A stretch of DNA of 61,470 bases from Thioalkalivibrio sp. ALJ24. Lineage in GTDB: Bacteria > Pseudomonadota > Gammaproteobacteria > Ectothiorhodospirales > Ectothiorhodospiraceae. The notes under the pieces are model-generated. The model did not search any database. It was not told the DNA's origin and saw only the letters and a program-made list of their open reading frames with translations. This document shows positions 1 through 8,251 of the stretch, piece by piece. Within the stretch, counting starts at the first letter, position 1, and every line of letters starts with the position of its first letter. The stretch lies in assembly GCF_000377785.1 (NCBI RefSeq), contig NZ_KB898734.1:1-61470 (forward strand), given 5' to 3'. The position numbers and the translations under genes were made by a program.

Positions 1-1711
1 CCTGTTCGCCGGCGCGGGCGGCCTCGACCGCGGCGTTGAGGGCGAGCAGGTTGGTCTGGAAGGCGATCTCGTCGATGACGCCGATGATGTCGGCGATCTT
101 CTTGGAGGACTGGTTGATCTCGCCCATGGCGCCGACGGCCTTGCTGACGACTTCGCCGCCTTCGGTGGCCTTGTCGCGCGCGGCGATGGCGAGCTGGTTG
201 GCTTGTTTGGAGTTGTCGGCGTTGGACTTCACGGTGGAGGTCATCTCTTCCATGGAAGAGGCGGTTTCCTCCAGCGAGGAGGCCTGTTCCTCGGTGCGCT
301 GGGAGAGGTCGGTATTGCCCTGGGCGATCTCGGAGGAGGCCGAGCGGACATTGTTGGCACCCTCGAGGATCTGGCCCACCAGCCGGTCCAGGTTGTCCAT
401 GGTTTCGTGGATGGCGTCGCGGAACTCCGCGAACTCGCCGTGGAAGTCGCCCTCCAGCCGTGCGTTCAGGTCGCCTTCGGCCATGGCCTGCATCACGCGC
501 GAGCCTTCGCGCAGCGGCGGTACCACTGCGTCCAGCAGGCCATTGATCTTTTCGCCGACGACCCGGGTGAAGCCGCTGTACTTTTCGGGGTTCAGGCGTT
601 CGCCCAGATTGCCGCTGGCCGCGTCTTCGATCAGCGATGCGATCTCTTCCTCGGCATGCCGGACCTCCGTGACGTCCTGCCACTCCAGCATGTTGCCGGC
701 GTAGTTTCCGTGTGCGTCGATGATGGCGGTGGCATTGATGCGGAAGCGCAGATCCTCCAGAGCGATCTCGGCCTCGTGCGGCAGGCGCGCGGGATTCTGC
801 AGGATCGCGTGCTGGTGCGCAGGGTTTTCGTGGAACCGATCAATGGACTGGCCCACCAGGTTGTGCGGGTCGAAGCCCGCGAAGTGTCGGGCAAAGATTG
901 CCTGATGGCGCTCGAACATCCGCTTCAGCGTCTTATTGGCGAAGGTGATGTTCATGTGCTCGTCGCACATCATCAGGGCGGCCTCGGCGCCATCGATCGC
1001 TGCGGCGAAGCGCGCGCGTTCGCGTTCGGAGCGATTGAATTCGGTGATGTCGCTCCACTCCACCATGTTGCCCCGGTAGTTGCCGTCGTCATCCACGACC
1101 GCGGTGGCCTCGAGCTTGAATTCGATTCCGCCTACTTCGATGTTCGCGGTCCAGGGCAGACGTTCCGGGTTCTGCAGGATTGCCCGCTGGTGGGCGGGAT
1201 TCTCGTGGAACTGGTCGATCGACTGGCCCACCAGGTGCTCCGGATCGAAATCGGGGAACCGCTGCCGGATCTGTTGCTTGCGTTCATTCAGCAGGTCCAC
1301 GACGTGCTGATTCGCATAGATGATGTTCATGTCCGTGTCGCACATCATGACCGACATGCGTGAACCTTCACATGCGGCGCGCATGAACTCGCCGTCGAGT
1401 CGTTCTTCGGAGGCGTTGGCGTGCTGCATTTTTTCGGCCATCGTGCTGTCCTCGCTGGAGGCTTGTTTCGGAGTTTCGGTGCGGGCGGACCCGGTGTTCT
1501 TGCGGCTGCGGCTCTTCGCCGGTGCCCTGCGGCGCGCGGGGCGGGCCTCGCTCGCGGCGGCGTCACTGGCGTCGCCGGTATCGCCGGTGTCGTCGGACCC
1601 GGATGCCTCGGTCTGCGGTGGCTCGTCCGAGGGCCCGGACCGGGATTCGTCGCCGTCGTCCATCCAGCCCAGCGGATCGTTGCCCAGTTTGTTGCGCTTG
1701 CGTGTGCTCAT
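1..1711 (-). CDS. Soluble methyl-accepting chemotaxis protein with two PAS domains (3' end cut by window edge)
   Basis: Reading leftward from an ATG at 1711, 570 codons are visible and the C-terminus lies outside the window. The protein starts [19 protein letters not shown], a basic stretch followed by a conserved-looking motif, then about 75 charged, probably disordered residues. Two similar PAS domains follow, each carrying a VGQSID-x-FHENPAHQ segment. After them come a HAMP-like linker and the start of the receptor signalling helices, including the hallmark [17 protein letters not shown] see no membrane segment, so it should be a cytoplasmic receptor that controls CheA. The start could also be the ATG at 1441, but the upstream extension is in frame, begins 15 bp after the ParA-like stop and looks coding. 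Its pairing with a ParA-like gene recalls Rhodobacter TlpT/PpfA. Confidence 0.9.
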   Translation of the reverse strand, partial: MSTRKRNKLGNDPLGWMDDGDESRSGPSDEPPQTEASGSDDTGDTGDASDAAASEARPARRRAPAKSRSRKNTGSARTETPKQASSEDSTMAEKMQHANASEERLDGEFMRAACEGSRMSVMMCDTDMNIIYANQHVVDLLNERKQQIRQRFPDFDPEHLVGQSIDQFHENPAHQRAILQNPERLPWTANIEVGGIEFKLEATAVVDDDGNYRGNMVEWSDITEFNRSERERARFAAAIDGAEAALMMCDEHMNITFANKTLKRMFERHQAIFARHFAGFDPHNLVGQSIDRFHENPAHQHAILQNPARLPHEAEIALEDLRFRINATAIIDAHGNYAGNMLEWQDVTEVRHAEEEIASLIEDAASGNLGERLNPEKYSGFTRVVGEKINGLLDAVVPPLREGSRVMQAMAEGDLNARLEGDFHGEFAEFRDAIHETMDNLDRLVGQILEGANNVRSASSEIAQGNTDLSQRTEEQASSLEETASSMEEMTSTVKSNADNSKQANQLAIAARDKATEGGEVVSKAVGAMGEINQSSKKIADIIGVIDEIAFQTNLLALNAAVEAARAGEQ

Positions 1712-1726
1712 TGCGTGTCCCGTCGT

Positions 1727-2482
1727 TCAGGCCGTTGCCGTCGCGGTTTCCATCAGGTCCCCGGCGAGGGCCCTGAAGTCCCCGGCGGCGCGATGCCGGG
1801 GCTGATATTCGAAGATCGTCTGGCCGAAGCTCGGGCTCTCGGCCAGCACCACCGATTCGCGGATCGTGGTGTCCAGCAGTTGCGAGCCGAAGTGCTCGCG
1901 GATCCGGTCGCGCACCTCGCGGGCGTGGCGGCGCTGTTCCATGAAGCGCGACAGCACGATCCACTTCGCCCGCGAGCCGCCCAGGCGCTCCTCGATGCCG
2001 TGCAGGATGCGCATCAGCCGCGACAGCCCGTTGAGCGAGAGGAAGTCGCCGGCTACCGGGATCAGCATCTCGTCGGCGGCGATGATCGCGTTCATGCCCA
2101 GCAGGCCGGCCGATGGCGGACAGTCGATCAGCACGTAGTCGAACGGCTCGTCCATCGCCGCCAGTGCGCGCTGCAGCCGCCAGCCGCGTTGCGCGCCGCC
2201 CTCGTTCAGGTTTTCCACTTCCTGCAGATGCTCGCCGGCGGCGACCACCTGCAGGCCGTTGCCGGCCTCGCTGAAGGCGTCGCGCATGCGCGCCTCGCCG
2301 TGCAGCACCCGGTCCAGTCCGGCGGGATCCTCCAGGCCGAAGGCCATGGTCAGGTGCCCCTGCGGATCCGCGTCGATCGCCAGCACGCGGTTTCCGGCCA
2401 GTGCCAGCGCGTGCGACAGGTTCAGCGTCACCGTGGTCTTGCCGACGCCGCCTTTCTGGTTGATCACCGCGAACGTGCGCAT
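1727..2482 (-). CDS. ParA/MinD-family ATPase of the chemotaxis operon (cluster-positioning type)
   Basis: 251 residues with a deviant Walker A, KGGVGKT at residues 10-16, then the A' motif (DADPQG) and a Walker B-like region (YVLIDCPPSAG), as in ParA-type dimerising ATPases. It lies between cheW (13 bp upstream) and a soluble chemoreceptor (15 bp downstream). No ParB gene or parS cluster is visible, so a plasmid or chromosome partition role is unlikely. In the known relatives PpfA (Rhodobacter) and ParC (Vibrio) such ATPases distribute or polarly localise chemosensory arrays. That role is inferred here from context. The start ATG is the only reasonable one, directly before the conserved beta-1/P-loop. 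Confidence 0.88.
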   Translation of the reverse strand: MRTFAVINQKGGVGKTTVTLNLSHALALAGNRVLAIDADPQGHLTMAFGLEDPAGLDRVLHGEARMRDAFSEAGNGLQVVAAGEHLQEVENLNEGGAQRGWRLQRALAAMDEPFDYVLIDCPPSAGLLGMNAIIAADEMLIPVAGDFLSLNGLSRLMRILHGIEERLGGSRAKWIVLSRFMEQRRHAREVRDRIREHFGSQLLDTTIRESVVLAESPSFGQTIFEYQPRHRAAGDFRALAGDLMETATATA

Positions 2483-2495
2483 GGGTCGTTATGCC

Positions 2496-3017
2496 TCAGG
2501 CGCCCTGTTCTTCCCGGATCGCGTCTTCGCTGGCGATCAGGCCGGGGCCGAGCAGGGTGTCGATGTCCAGCACCAGGATCATCTTTTCCTCCACCGTGGC
2601 CAGGCCGCGCACGAAGTCGATGCCGATGCGGGTGCCGAAATCCGGGGCCGGCTGCAGGTTGTCGTCGCCGATGCTGTACACCTCGGAGACCGCGTCCACC
2701 ACGATGCCCATCACCCGTTCACGGTCCTCGCTGATCACCCGCAGCATGATCACCACCGTGGTGGGGCCGTACTCCAGCGGCTCCATGCCGAAGCGCAGGC
2801 GCATGTCGATGATCGGCACGATCATGCCGCGCACGTTGATCACGCCGCGGATGTAGTCCGGCGTGTTGGGCAGCGGGGTGGGGCGTTCCCAGCCCTTGAT
2901 CTCCTGCACGCGGAGGATGTCCACCCCGTATTCCTCGTCGGCCAGGATGAAGGTGAGGTACTGGTCCTCCCCGGCGGTGGCCGGGTCCTGGATGGACTGG
3001 GTCGCGTCGTTAGCCAT
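2496..3017 (-). CDS. cheW: CheW coupling protein
   Basis: About 173 residues forming a single CheW domain: an N-terminal tail of about 20 residues, then YLTFILADEEYGVDILRVQEI and the central PDYIRGVINVRG segment typical of CheW. It would bridge receptors and CheA in the array. I chose the ATG at 3017 (MANDAT) because GGAG lies 9 bases before it. An in-frame ATG at 3032 would add five residues but has no ribosome-binding site. It sits between cheA (21 bp) and the ParA-like gene, in the same operon. Confidence 0.93.
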   Translation of the reverse strand: MANDATQSIQDPATAGEDQYLTFILADEEYGVDILRVQEIKGWERPTPLPNTPDYIRGVINVRGMIVPIIDMRLRFGMEPLEYGPTTVVIMLRVISEDRERVMGIVVDAVSEVYSIGDDNLQPAPDFGTRIGIDFVRGLATVEEKMILVLDIDTLLGPGLIASEDAIREEQGA

Positions 3018-3038
3018 TGCGTTGGACTCCATTGGTCA

Positions 3039-5105
3039 TCATGCAGCGCGGGTGTCGCGTCCGGCGGCCATTCGGGCGATGCCCGCGACGTCCAGGATCA
3101 GCGCCACCTGGCCGTCGCCGAGAATGGTGGCCCCGGCCGTACCCGGCACCCGGCGGAAATTGGTTTCGAGCGTCTTGATCACGACCTGCTGCTGCCCCAG
3201 CAGGTCATCCACCCGCAGGGCCACGCGCTGGTTGTCCGCCTCGGCCACCACCAGCAGGGCCCGATCCGGCATCGGCGTGGGTTCGGCCTGGCCGAACAGC
3301 GCGGCCAGATCGACCACCGGGATGTATTCGTCGCGCAGTCGATACAGCGGCAGCTTGCCGAAGGCCTGTTTCACGTTCTCCGGCTCGGTCTGCAGTGACT
3401 CGACGATCGCGATCAGCGGGATCACGAAGGTCTCGTCGTGGATCTTCAGCAGCTGGCCGTCCATGATCGACAGGGTCAGCGGCAGGCGAATGGTGATCCG
3501 CGAGCCGCGGCCCGGCTCGGAATGCAGCTCGATGTTGCCGCCCAGGCCGCGGATGTTCTTCTTCACCACGTCCATGCCCACGCCGCGGCCGGACAGGTCC
3601 GACAGCTTCTCCGCGGTGGAAAGTCCGGGCTCGAAGATGTACTGCAGGATCTCGTGCGGTTCCGGCGTCTGGTCCGGCCGCAGCAGACCGGCGGCGCGGG
3701 CCTTCTCCAGGATGCGGTCGGAGTTCATCCCGCGGCCGTCGTCGCGGATCTCGATCACCACGTTGCCGCCGCGATGGTAGGCCTCCAGCGTGACCCGGCC
3801 GGTGGGATCCTTGCCGGCCGCGCTGCGCTCGTCGGGCATCTCGATGCCGTGGTCGATGGCGTTGCGCACCAGGTGCACCAGCGGGTCGCCCAGGTGCTCC
3901 AGAACGGTCTTGTCGATCTCGGTGAGCTCGCCCTCCATCTGCAGGTCGATCTGCTTGCCGAGCTGGCCGGAGAGGTCGTGGACCAGGCGGGGGAAGCGGT
4001 TGAACACCTGAGCGATGGGCACCATGCGGATGCCCATTACACTTTCCTGCAGCTCGCGGGTATTGCGCTCCAGTTCGGCCAGCCCCGAGCGCAGGCGCTC
4101 GATCTGCTGCTCCACGCGCGACGGGTCTTCTTCCAGCTGCTCGCTGATGTCGGTGAGCATCGACTGGGTGATGACCAGCTCGCCGACCATGTCGATCAGC
4201 GCGTCGATCTTGGCGGCGTTGACCCGCATGGAGCTGGATTCGGTCGGCTTCGAGGCCGTGCGTGCGGGTGCTCCGCCCGCGCTCTCTTCACTGCCGGCGG
4301 GCGCGGATTCCGGGCCGGAGCCGTCCGGGGGCGGATCCGCCGGGGCTTGCGCTCCGGCGCTGTCGCCCGCGGTTTCGAGCGGTTCGATGGTCAGGTCGCA
4401 TTCGTCCTCGACCCATTCGAAGACCTCCTCGATGTCGGCACGTTCCACGTCGCCGCGCAGCTCGAGGGTCCAGGCCAGGTAGCTGGCCTCCGGCTCATAG
4501 CCTTCCAGCGTCTCGGGCAGGCCGTCGGGCTGACTGGACACCGTCAGCTCGCCCAGTTCTTCCAGTACCTCGAACATGCGCAGGGGATCGTTGCCGGTGC
4601 GCAGCATATCGGCATGCGGGCGGAAGTCGATGCGCCAGCCACCCGATGCGCCGTCGTCGCCCCCGTCGGCGTTGCCGGAGCCAGCGTCATCGCTGCCCCC
4701 TCCGGTCGCCGGTGCCGGGGTGTCCTCGCCCAGCGTGGCCTCGATCAGTGCGCGCACCTCGGCCGCCTCGGCCGGGTCGGCTTCGCCACCATCGCGAGCC
4801 GCCTGCAGCTGGCCGCGCAGCACGTCCACCGCGCGCAGCAGCAGGTTCACGATCTCCGGTGTCGCTTCCTGCTGACCGTTGCGCATGCGGTCGAGCAGGG
4901 TCTCCATGCCGTGGGTGAATTCGGAGATCGCGCTGAACCCGAAGGTCCCGGCGCCGCCCTTGATCGAGTGGGCCGCGCGGAAGATCGTGTGCAGGGTCTC
5001 CTCGTCGCCCTCGCTGAGCGCGAGCAGCTCGGTCTCCATGTGATCCAGCCCCTCGAAACTCTCTTCGAGGAACGCCTCGATGAACTGGGACATGTCCATG
5101 GACAT
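3039..5105 (-). CDS. cheA: CheA chemotaxis histidine kinase
   Basis: 688 residues. The domain order is an HPt domain with phospho-acceptor His46 in AAHSIKGGAGTFGF, a region at about 155-245 beginning WRIDFRPHADML in the place of a CheY-binding P2 domain, an acidic/Pro-rich linker, the P3 dimerisation helices, an HATPase domain with the N box (HLVRNAIDHG) and G boxes (DDGRGM, GRGVGMDVV), and a C-terminal CheW-like domain. It autophosphorylates in response to receptors and passes phosphate to CheY. The gene begins 2 bp after the cheY stop, which suggests translational coupling. The first codons contain three in-frame ATGs (5105, 5099, 5093), so the exact start is uncertain by four residues. Confidence 0.95.
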   Translation of the reverse strand: MSMDMSQFIEAFLEESFEGLDHMETELLALSEGDEETLHTIFRAAHSIKGGAGTFGFSAISEFTHGMETLLDRMRNGQQEATPEIVNLLLRAVDVLRGQLQAARDGGEADPAEAAEVRALIEATLGEDTPAPATGGGSDDAGSGNADGGDDGASGGWRIDFRPHADMLRTGNDPLRMFEVLEELGELTVSSQPDGLPETLEGYEPEASYLAWTLELRGDVERADIEEVFEWVEDECDLTIEPLETAGDSAGAQAPADPPPDGSGPESAPAGSEESAGGAPARTASKPTESSSMRVNAAKIDALIDMVGELVITQSMLTDISEQLEEDPSRVEQQIERLRSGLAELERNTRELQESVMGIRMVPIAQVFNRFPRLVHDLSGQLGKQIDLQMEGELTEIDKTVLEHLGDPLVHLVRNAIDHGIEMPDERSAAGKDPTGRVTLEAYHRGGNVVIEIRDDGRGMNSDRILEKARAAGLLRPDQTPEPHEILQYIFEPGLSTAEKLSDLSGRGVGMDVVKKNIRGLGGNIELHSEPGRGSRITIRLPLTLSIMDGQLLKIHDETFVIPLIAIVESLQTEPENVKQAFGKLPLYRLRDEYIPVVDLAALFGQAEPTPMPDRALLVVAEADNQRVALRVDDLLGQQQVVIKTLETNFRRVPGTAGATILGDGQVALILDVAGIARMAAGRDTRAA

Positions 5106-5107
5106 GG

Positions 5108-5470
5108 CTAGCGCAGGACCTTGTTGACCGTGCTCATCAGCTTCTCCGGATCGAAGGGCTTGACCAGCCAGCCGGTGGCGCCGGCGGCCTTGCCTTCCTG
5201 CTTCTTCTCCGGACCGGCCTCGGTGGTGAGCACCAGGATGGGCGTGAACTTGTAGTCGGGCAGCTTGCGCAGCTCGCGGGTCAGCTCCAGGCCGTCCTTG
5301 CCGGGCATGTTCACGTCGGTGATGACCAGGTCGGCCTTCAGCCCCTGCGCCTTGCTCAGGCCATCGTTGCCGTCGCGACCCTCGGTCACCTCGTGTCCGG
5401 CCTGCTTGAGCGCGAAGCTCACCATCTGTCGCATCGAGGACGAGTCGTCCACCACCAGCACCTTAGCCAT
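5108..5470 (-). CDS. cheY: CheY response regulator
   Basis: 120-residue single receiver domain. The acidic pair is Asp8-Asp9 in VLVVDDS, the phospho-acceptor Asp52 lies in VITDVNMPGKDG, the switch Thr/Thr is at 82-83 and the conserved lysine is near 104 in LVKPFDP. It has no output domain, so it is a CheY-type regulator controlled by the adjacent CheA. It is the first gene after a roughly 295-bp gap that contains promoter-like and palindromic elements. It is followed by cheA with a 2-bp spacer. Confidence 0.94.
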   Translation of the reverse strand: MAKVLVVDDSSSMRQMVSFALKQAGHEVTEGRDGNDGLSKAQGLKADLVITDVNMPGKDGLELTRELRKLPDYKFTPILVLTTEAGPEKKQEGKAAGATGWLVKPFDPEKLMSTVNKVLR

Positions 5471-5524
5471 TGCGTGCCCCTGTTATCCGGTTGTATTGAG
5501 CGGTTGCGAGACCCGTGGAGCCTG

Positions 5525-5543
5525 CCGGCAAACCCTTTGCCGG
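5525..5543 (-). other. Perfect hairpin in the cheY leader
   Basis: CCGGCAAA and TTTGCCGG form an 8-bp perfect inverted repeat with a 3-nt loop, 55 bp before cheY. No T tract follows on either strand, so it is not a standard terminator. It may structure the cheY 5' leader. Confidence 0.4.
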
Positions 5544-5569
5544 TCCCGCCGCGGGTGTCGCGAGAAAAC

Positions 5570-5588
5570 TTGTACAAACACTGTACAG
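5570..5588. promoter_or_regulatory. Tandem GTAC-core palindromes
   Basis: Two 8-bp palindromes, TTGTACAA (5570-5577) and CTGTACAG (5581-5588), are spaced 11 bp centre to centre, one helical turn. They lie between the candidate promoter at 5614-5640 and cheY. The arrangement suits binding of two dimers or a side-by-side operator. I do not recognise the regulator. Confidence 0.35.
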
Positions 5589-5598
5589 CAAAGATGGA

Positions 5599-5623
5599 CC
5601 CCCGTCACAGAATGTAACGGGGG
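5599..5623. other. Inverted repeat upstream of cheY
   Basis: An 11-bp inverted repeat (CCCCCGTCACA / TGTAACGGGGG) has one mismatch and a GAA loop. On the leftward strand it follows the STAS gene and covers the -10 region of the putative cheY promoter, so it could be an operator or a weak terminator/attenuator. No T tract follows. Confidence 0.4.
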
Positions 5624-5640
5624 CAAACGAAGAAACTTGA
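5614..5640 (-). promoter_or_regulatory. Candidate sigma28 (FliA)-type promoter for cheY-cheA-cheW-parA-mcp
   Basis: On the leftward strand TCAAGTTT (5640-5633) is followed after exactly 11 bases by CCCGTTAC (5621-5614). The flagellar/chemotaxis sigma28 consensus is TAAAGTTT-N11-GCCGATAA. The -35 element matches well and the -10 element matches at five of eight positions. Its position before cheY is appropriate. Confidence 0.35.
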
Positions 5641-5765
5641 GTCAATCGGCCGCAGGCAGGGGGGAGAGGGTGGAGGCAAATCCTTGACCGATCTTCCACA
5701 AATGGCGCGGCCTTTTTGCGGGGTTTCCGTTGGTTTTTACGGATGTATCAGCCGTTCGTCGTGGA

Positions 5766-6068
5766 TCAGGCGGCGGTCCCGCCGTGATCTTCCATGACCA
5801 GTGCGTGCAGTCCCAGACGCTGCAGACCCTCTTCCAGAGCCGGCGTCGGGTATTCGATGTGCATGGGCTGCTTGCGGCGCCGTGCCTCGCGGCGCAGCAT
5901 GGCCAGCAGCTGCAGGCCGGCGGTGTCCACGTCCTGCACGCTGTTCGCGTCCAGGCGCAGGGCGGCGCCGCGGTCCAGGGTCTCGCGGGCCTGTTCGGTC
6001 AGCGCCTCGACCGCGTCGATCCGCAGCCGTTCCGGCAGTTCGATGGCCGGGTGGTCGTGGGTGCTCAT
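5766..6068 (-). CDS. STAS-domain protein of the chemotaxis operon
   Basis: 100 residues forming one STAS domain of the MlaB/anti-sigma-factor-antagonist type. The conserved loop reads DVDTAGLQLL, where the phosphorylatable serine of SpoIIAA-like proteins is replaced by threonine. CAGGAG lies 5 bases before the ATG. It is on the same strand as cheY but separated by about 295 bp with possible control elements, so it may be transcribed separately. STAS proteins occur beside cheA/cheY in several gammaproteobacteria. What it does there is not evident from the sequence. Confidence 0.8.
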   Translation of the reverse strand: MSTHDHPAIELPERLRIDAVEALTEQARETLDRGAALRLDANSVQDVDTAGLQLLAMLRREARRRKQPMHIEYPTPALEEGLQRLGLHALVMEDHGGTAA

Positions 6069-6178
6069 GCGGGCTCCTGCTTCAGGCTGCGGTTCTCCGC
6101 AGCGGTGGGTTTATATCGATGTGTCGGCGCGATATGGAAATAATTGAGGCCCGTGAACCCCCGTTGAGTTCCCCCGTA

Positions 6179-8251
6179 ATGAAGTCCGTTGCCCACCTGC
6201 ATCGCCGGACGGTCGTGCTGCCGGATCGCCCGGAGGTGCGCGAACGCGCAGGTGAGTGGCTGCGGACCCTGGCGCGCAACGTGGATGTGCTGTGGGTTGG
6301 CGGTGCCGCGCCCGTGGCGGGCCTTCCCTCGGTCCGGCCGGCACAGGCCGGAGACTGGCTGGGCCGCGAGCGCGACGCGGTGGTATTCGAGGCCGGCGAG
6401 GTGCCGGCGGCGGATGCGCTGGCGATCGTGGGTGGCATCCTGCGCGGCGGGGGCGTGCTGGTGCTGCTGGCGGCGGAACCGGCCGCCACTCCCTTCGGCC
6501 AGCGCTGGCGGCGGGCCCTGGCCGAAACAATGGTGGAACACCCCGATCCCGAGCGGCCGGGCGACTGGCCAAATCCGCGGAAGGCGCGGGAAGACGGGGA
6601 CTGGACCCCCGGGCAGCGGCAGGTGCTGGAGGCGCTGCGCGCCCCGGAGGACGGCGGTGCGCGACGCTGCGATGTGGTGATCGCCCCGCGCGGGCGGGGC
6701 AAGTCCACCGTGCTGGGGGAATGGCTGGGCGAACGGTTGCAGGCGCCGGATGCTGTGCCGGCCGATTCCATCGCCGTCACGGCGCCCGCCCCGGCGGCGG
6801 CCGAACGGCTGCTCGCCCGCGCCACGCAGGTGATCGCCCGTGACCGCGGCGGGGCGGATGCGAAGCTGCCCGCGGCGTTCGATCCCGCGACGCGCTATTG
6901 CGCTCCCGCCGTGCTCCTGGACTCCGCCGCGCAGCCCGAGTGGCTGATCGTGGACGAGGCCGCGGCCATCCCGGTGGAGCGCCTGCTGGAGCTGACCCGG
7001 CGCGCCCGCCGGGTGGTCCTGGCGACCACCACCGGCGGGTTCGAGGGCAGCGGTCAGGGGTTCCGCCTGCGGGTGCTGCCGGCGCTGGAACGGGCCGGCC
7101 TGCGACCGCGGATCCTGCGCCTGCATGAACCCGTGCGCTGGGCCGCTGGCGATCCGCTGGAAGACTGGATCAACCGGCTGTTCCTGCTGGAGGCGGCCAG
7201 CCACGAGCCGCCGCCCCAGGCCGTGCGTCTGGTTTGGCGCTCGCCGGCCGAGCTCGCGGGCAACGCCGCCCGTCTGCAGGCGCTGACCGGCCTGCTGGCC
7301 GACGCGCATTACCGCACCCGTCCCTCCGATCTGCAGCGCTGGCTGGATGATCCCGACCTGCATGTGCTGCTGCTGGAAGGCGTGCGCGACGGTGCCCTGT
7401 TCGGGGCGGTGCTGGTGCAGGCCGAGCCGGGGCTGGCGCCGGAGCTGGCGGACGCGGTGTGGGCCGGCGAGCGGCGGCCGCCGGGGCGCTTCCTGCCGTG
7501 TACTCTGGCTGCAGTAGGTTCTTTTTCACTGGCGGGCCAGACCGCCTGGCGGATCCACCGGATCGCGGTGCATCCCGCCTGGCAGGGGCGCGGGCTCGGC
7601 ACGCGCCTGCTGCGCGCGGTGGCCGACCGCGCCGCGCGCGACGGGGTGGCCCTGCTGGGCGCGGCGTTCGGGGTGACCCCGGGCATGCTGCACTTCTGGC
7701 GGCGCGAGGGCTTTGCGCCGGTGCGTCTGGGCGTGCGCCCGGATCCGGCGAGCGGGCAGGTCACGCTGATCGTGATGCGTACGCTGGCCGAGGCCGGCGA
7801 GGCGGAGCCGGCGCTGGCGGCGGTGCAGGGGGCGTTCGCTCGCGACTGGCCGTTATGGCGAACGCTGGCTGCGGAGCAGCTGGACAGTGCCACCACCCGG
7901 GCCATCGAGCAGAGCCTGCCGGCGCCGGACGAGCACGGTGAAGTCGAGGCGGACGATCGCGCCTCGATCGAAGCGTTTGCCCATCGCTGCCGCAGCTTCG
8001 AGTGGGCACTGCCGGCACTGCGCCGGGCCCTGATGGCCGACACTCCGCCGGATCGCGAGCCAGATCAGAACCCGAGCCAGGATTCGGGCCAGGACTCGGA
8101 CCGGGCCCTGCTGCATGCCGCCTGCGTGCAGCAGCAGGACTGGGCGGCCCTGCAAGCGCTGGCCGGGGTCTCCGGCCGGCGCGGGGTCATCCGTCGCCTG
8201 CGCGAGGCGGCGGCCCGGTGGCTGGCCGGGAGCCGGCCCGAGATCCGCTAG
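6179..8251 (+). CDS. tmcA: tRNA(Met) cytidine acetyltransferase TmcA
   Basis: 690 residues from the ATG at 6179, close to the roughly 670 of E. coli TmcA. The N-terminal domain is followed by an RNA-helicase-like ATPase module with Walker A (APRGRGKST, about residue 170) and a Walker B-like DEAAAIP. A GNAT acetyltransferase domain follows (RIHRIAVHPAWQGRGLGTRLL, about residues 455-480), then a C-terminal tRNA-binding tail. The enzyme acetylates the wobble C34 of elongator tRNA-Met using acetyl-CoA and ATP. No clear Shine-Dalgarno marks the start; an ATG at 6134 would add 15 residues. The open frame extends further upstream but looks non-coding. Its stop codon overlaps that of the convergent gene at 8248. 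Confidence 0.92.
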   Translation: MKSVAHLHRRTVVLPDRPEVRERAGEWLRTLARNVDVLWVGGAAPVAGLPSVRPAQAGDWLGRERDAVVFEAGEVPAADALAIVGGILRGGGVLVLLAAEPAATPFGQRWRRALAETMVEHPDPERPGDWPNPRKAREDGDWTPGQRQVLEALRAPEDGGARRCDVVIAPRGRGKSTVLGEWLGERLQAPDAVPADSIAVTAPAPAAAERLLARATQVIARDRGGADAKLPAAFDPATRYCAPAVLLDSAAQPEWLIVDEAAAIPVERLLELTRRARRVVLATTTGGFEGSGQGFRLRVLPALERAGLRPRILRLHEPVRWAAGDPLEDWINRLFLLEAASHEPPPQAVRLVWRSPAELAGNAARLQALTGLLADAHYRTRPSDLQRWLDDPDLHVLLLEGVRDGALFGAVLVQAEPGLAPELADAVWAGERRPPGRFLPCTLAAVGSFSLAGQTAWRIHRIAVHPAWQGRGLGTRLLRAVADRAARDGVALLGAAFGVTPGMLHFWRREGFAPVRLGVRPDPASGQVTLIVMRTLAEAGEAEPALAAVQGAFARDWPLWRTLAAEQLDSATTRAIEQSLPAPDEHGEVEADDRASIEAFAHRCRSFEWALPALRRALMADTPPDREPDQNPSQDSGQDSDRALLHAACVQQQDWAALQALAGVSGRRGVIRRLREAAARWLAGSRPEIR

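Noticed and set aside
3438-5111. Long rightward open frame (over 550 codons) opposite cheA
   Set aside because: High-GC codon bias makes long antisense frames. The protein is low in conserved motifs, while the leftward frame is a complete CheA.
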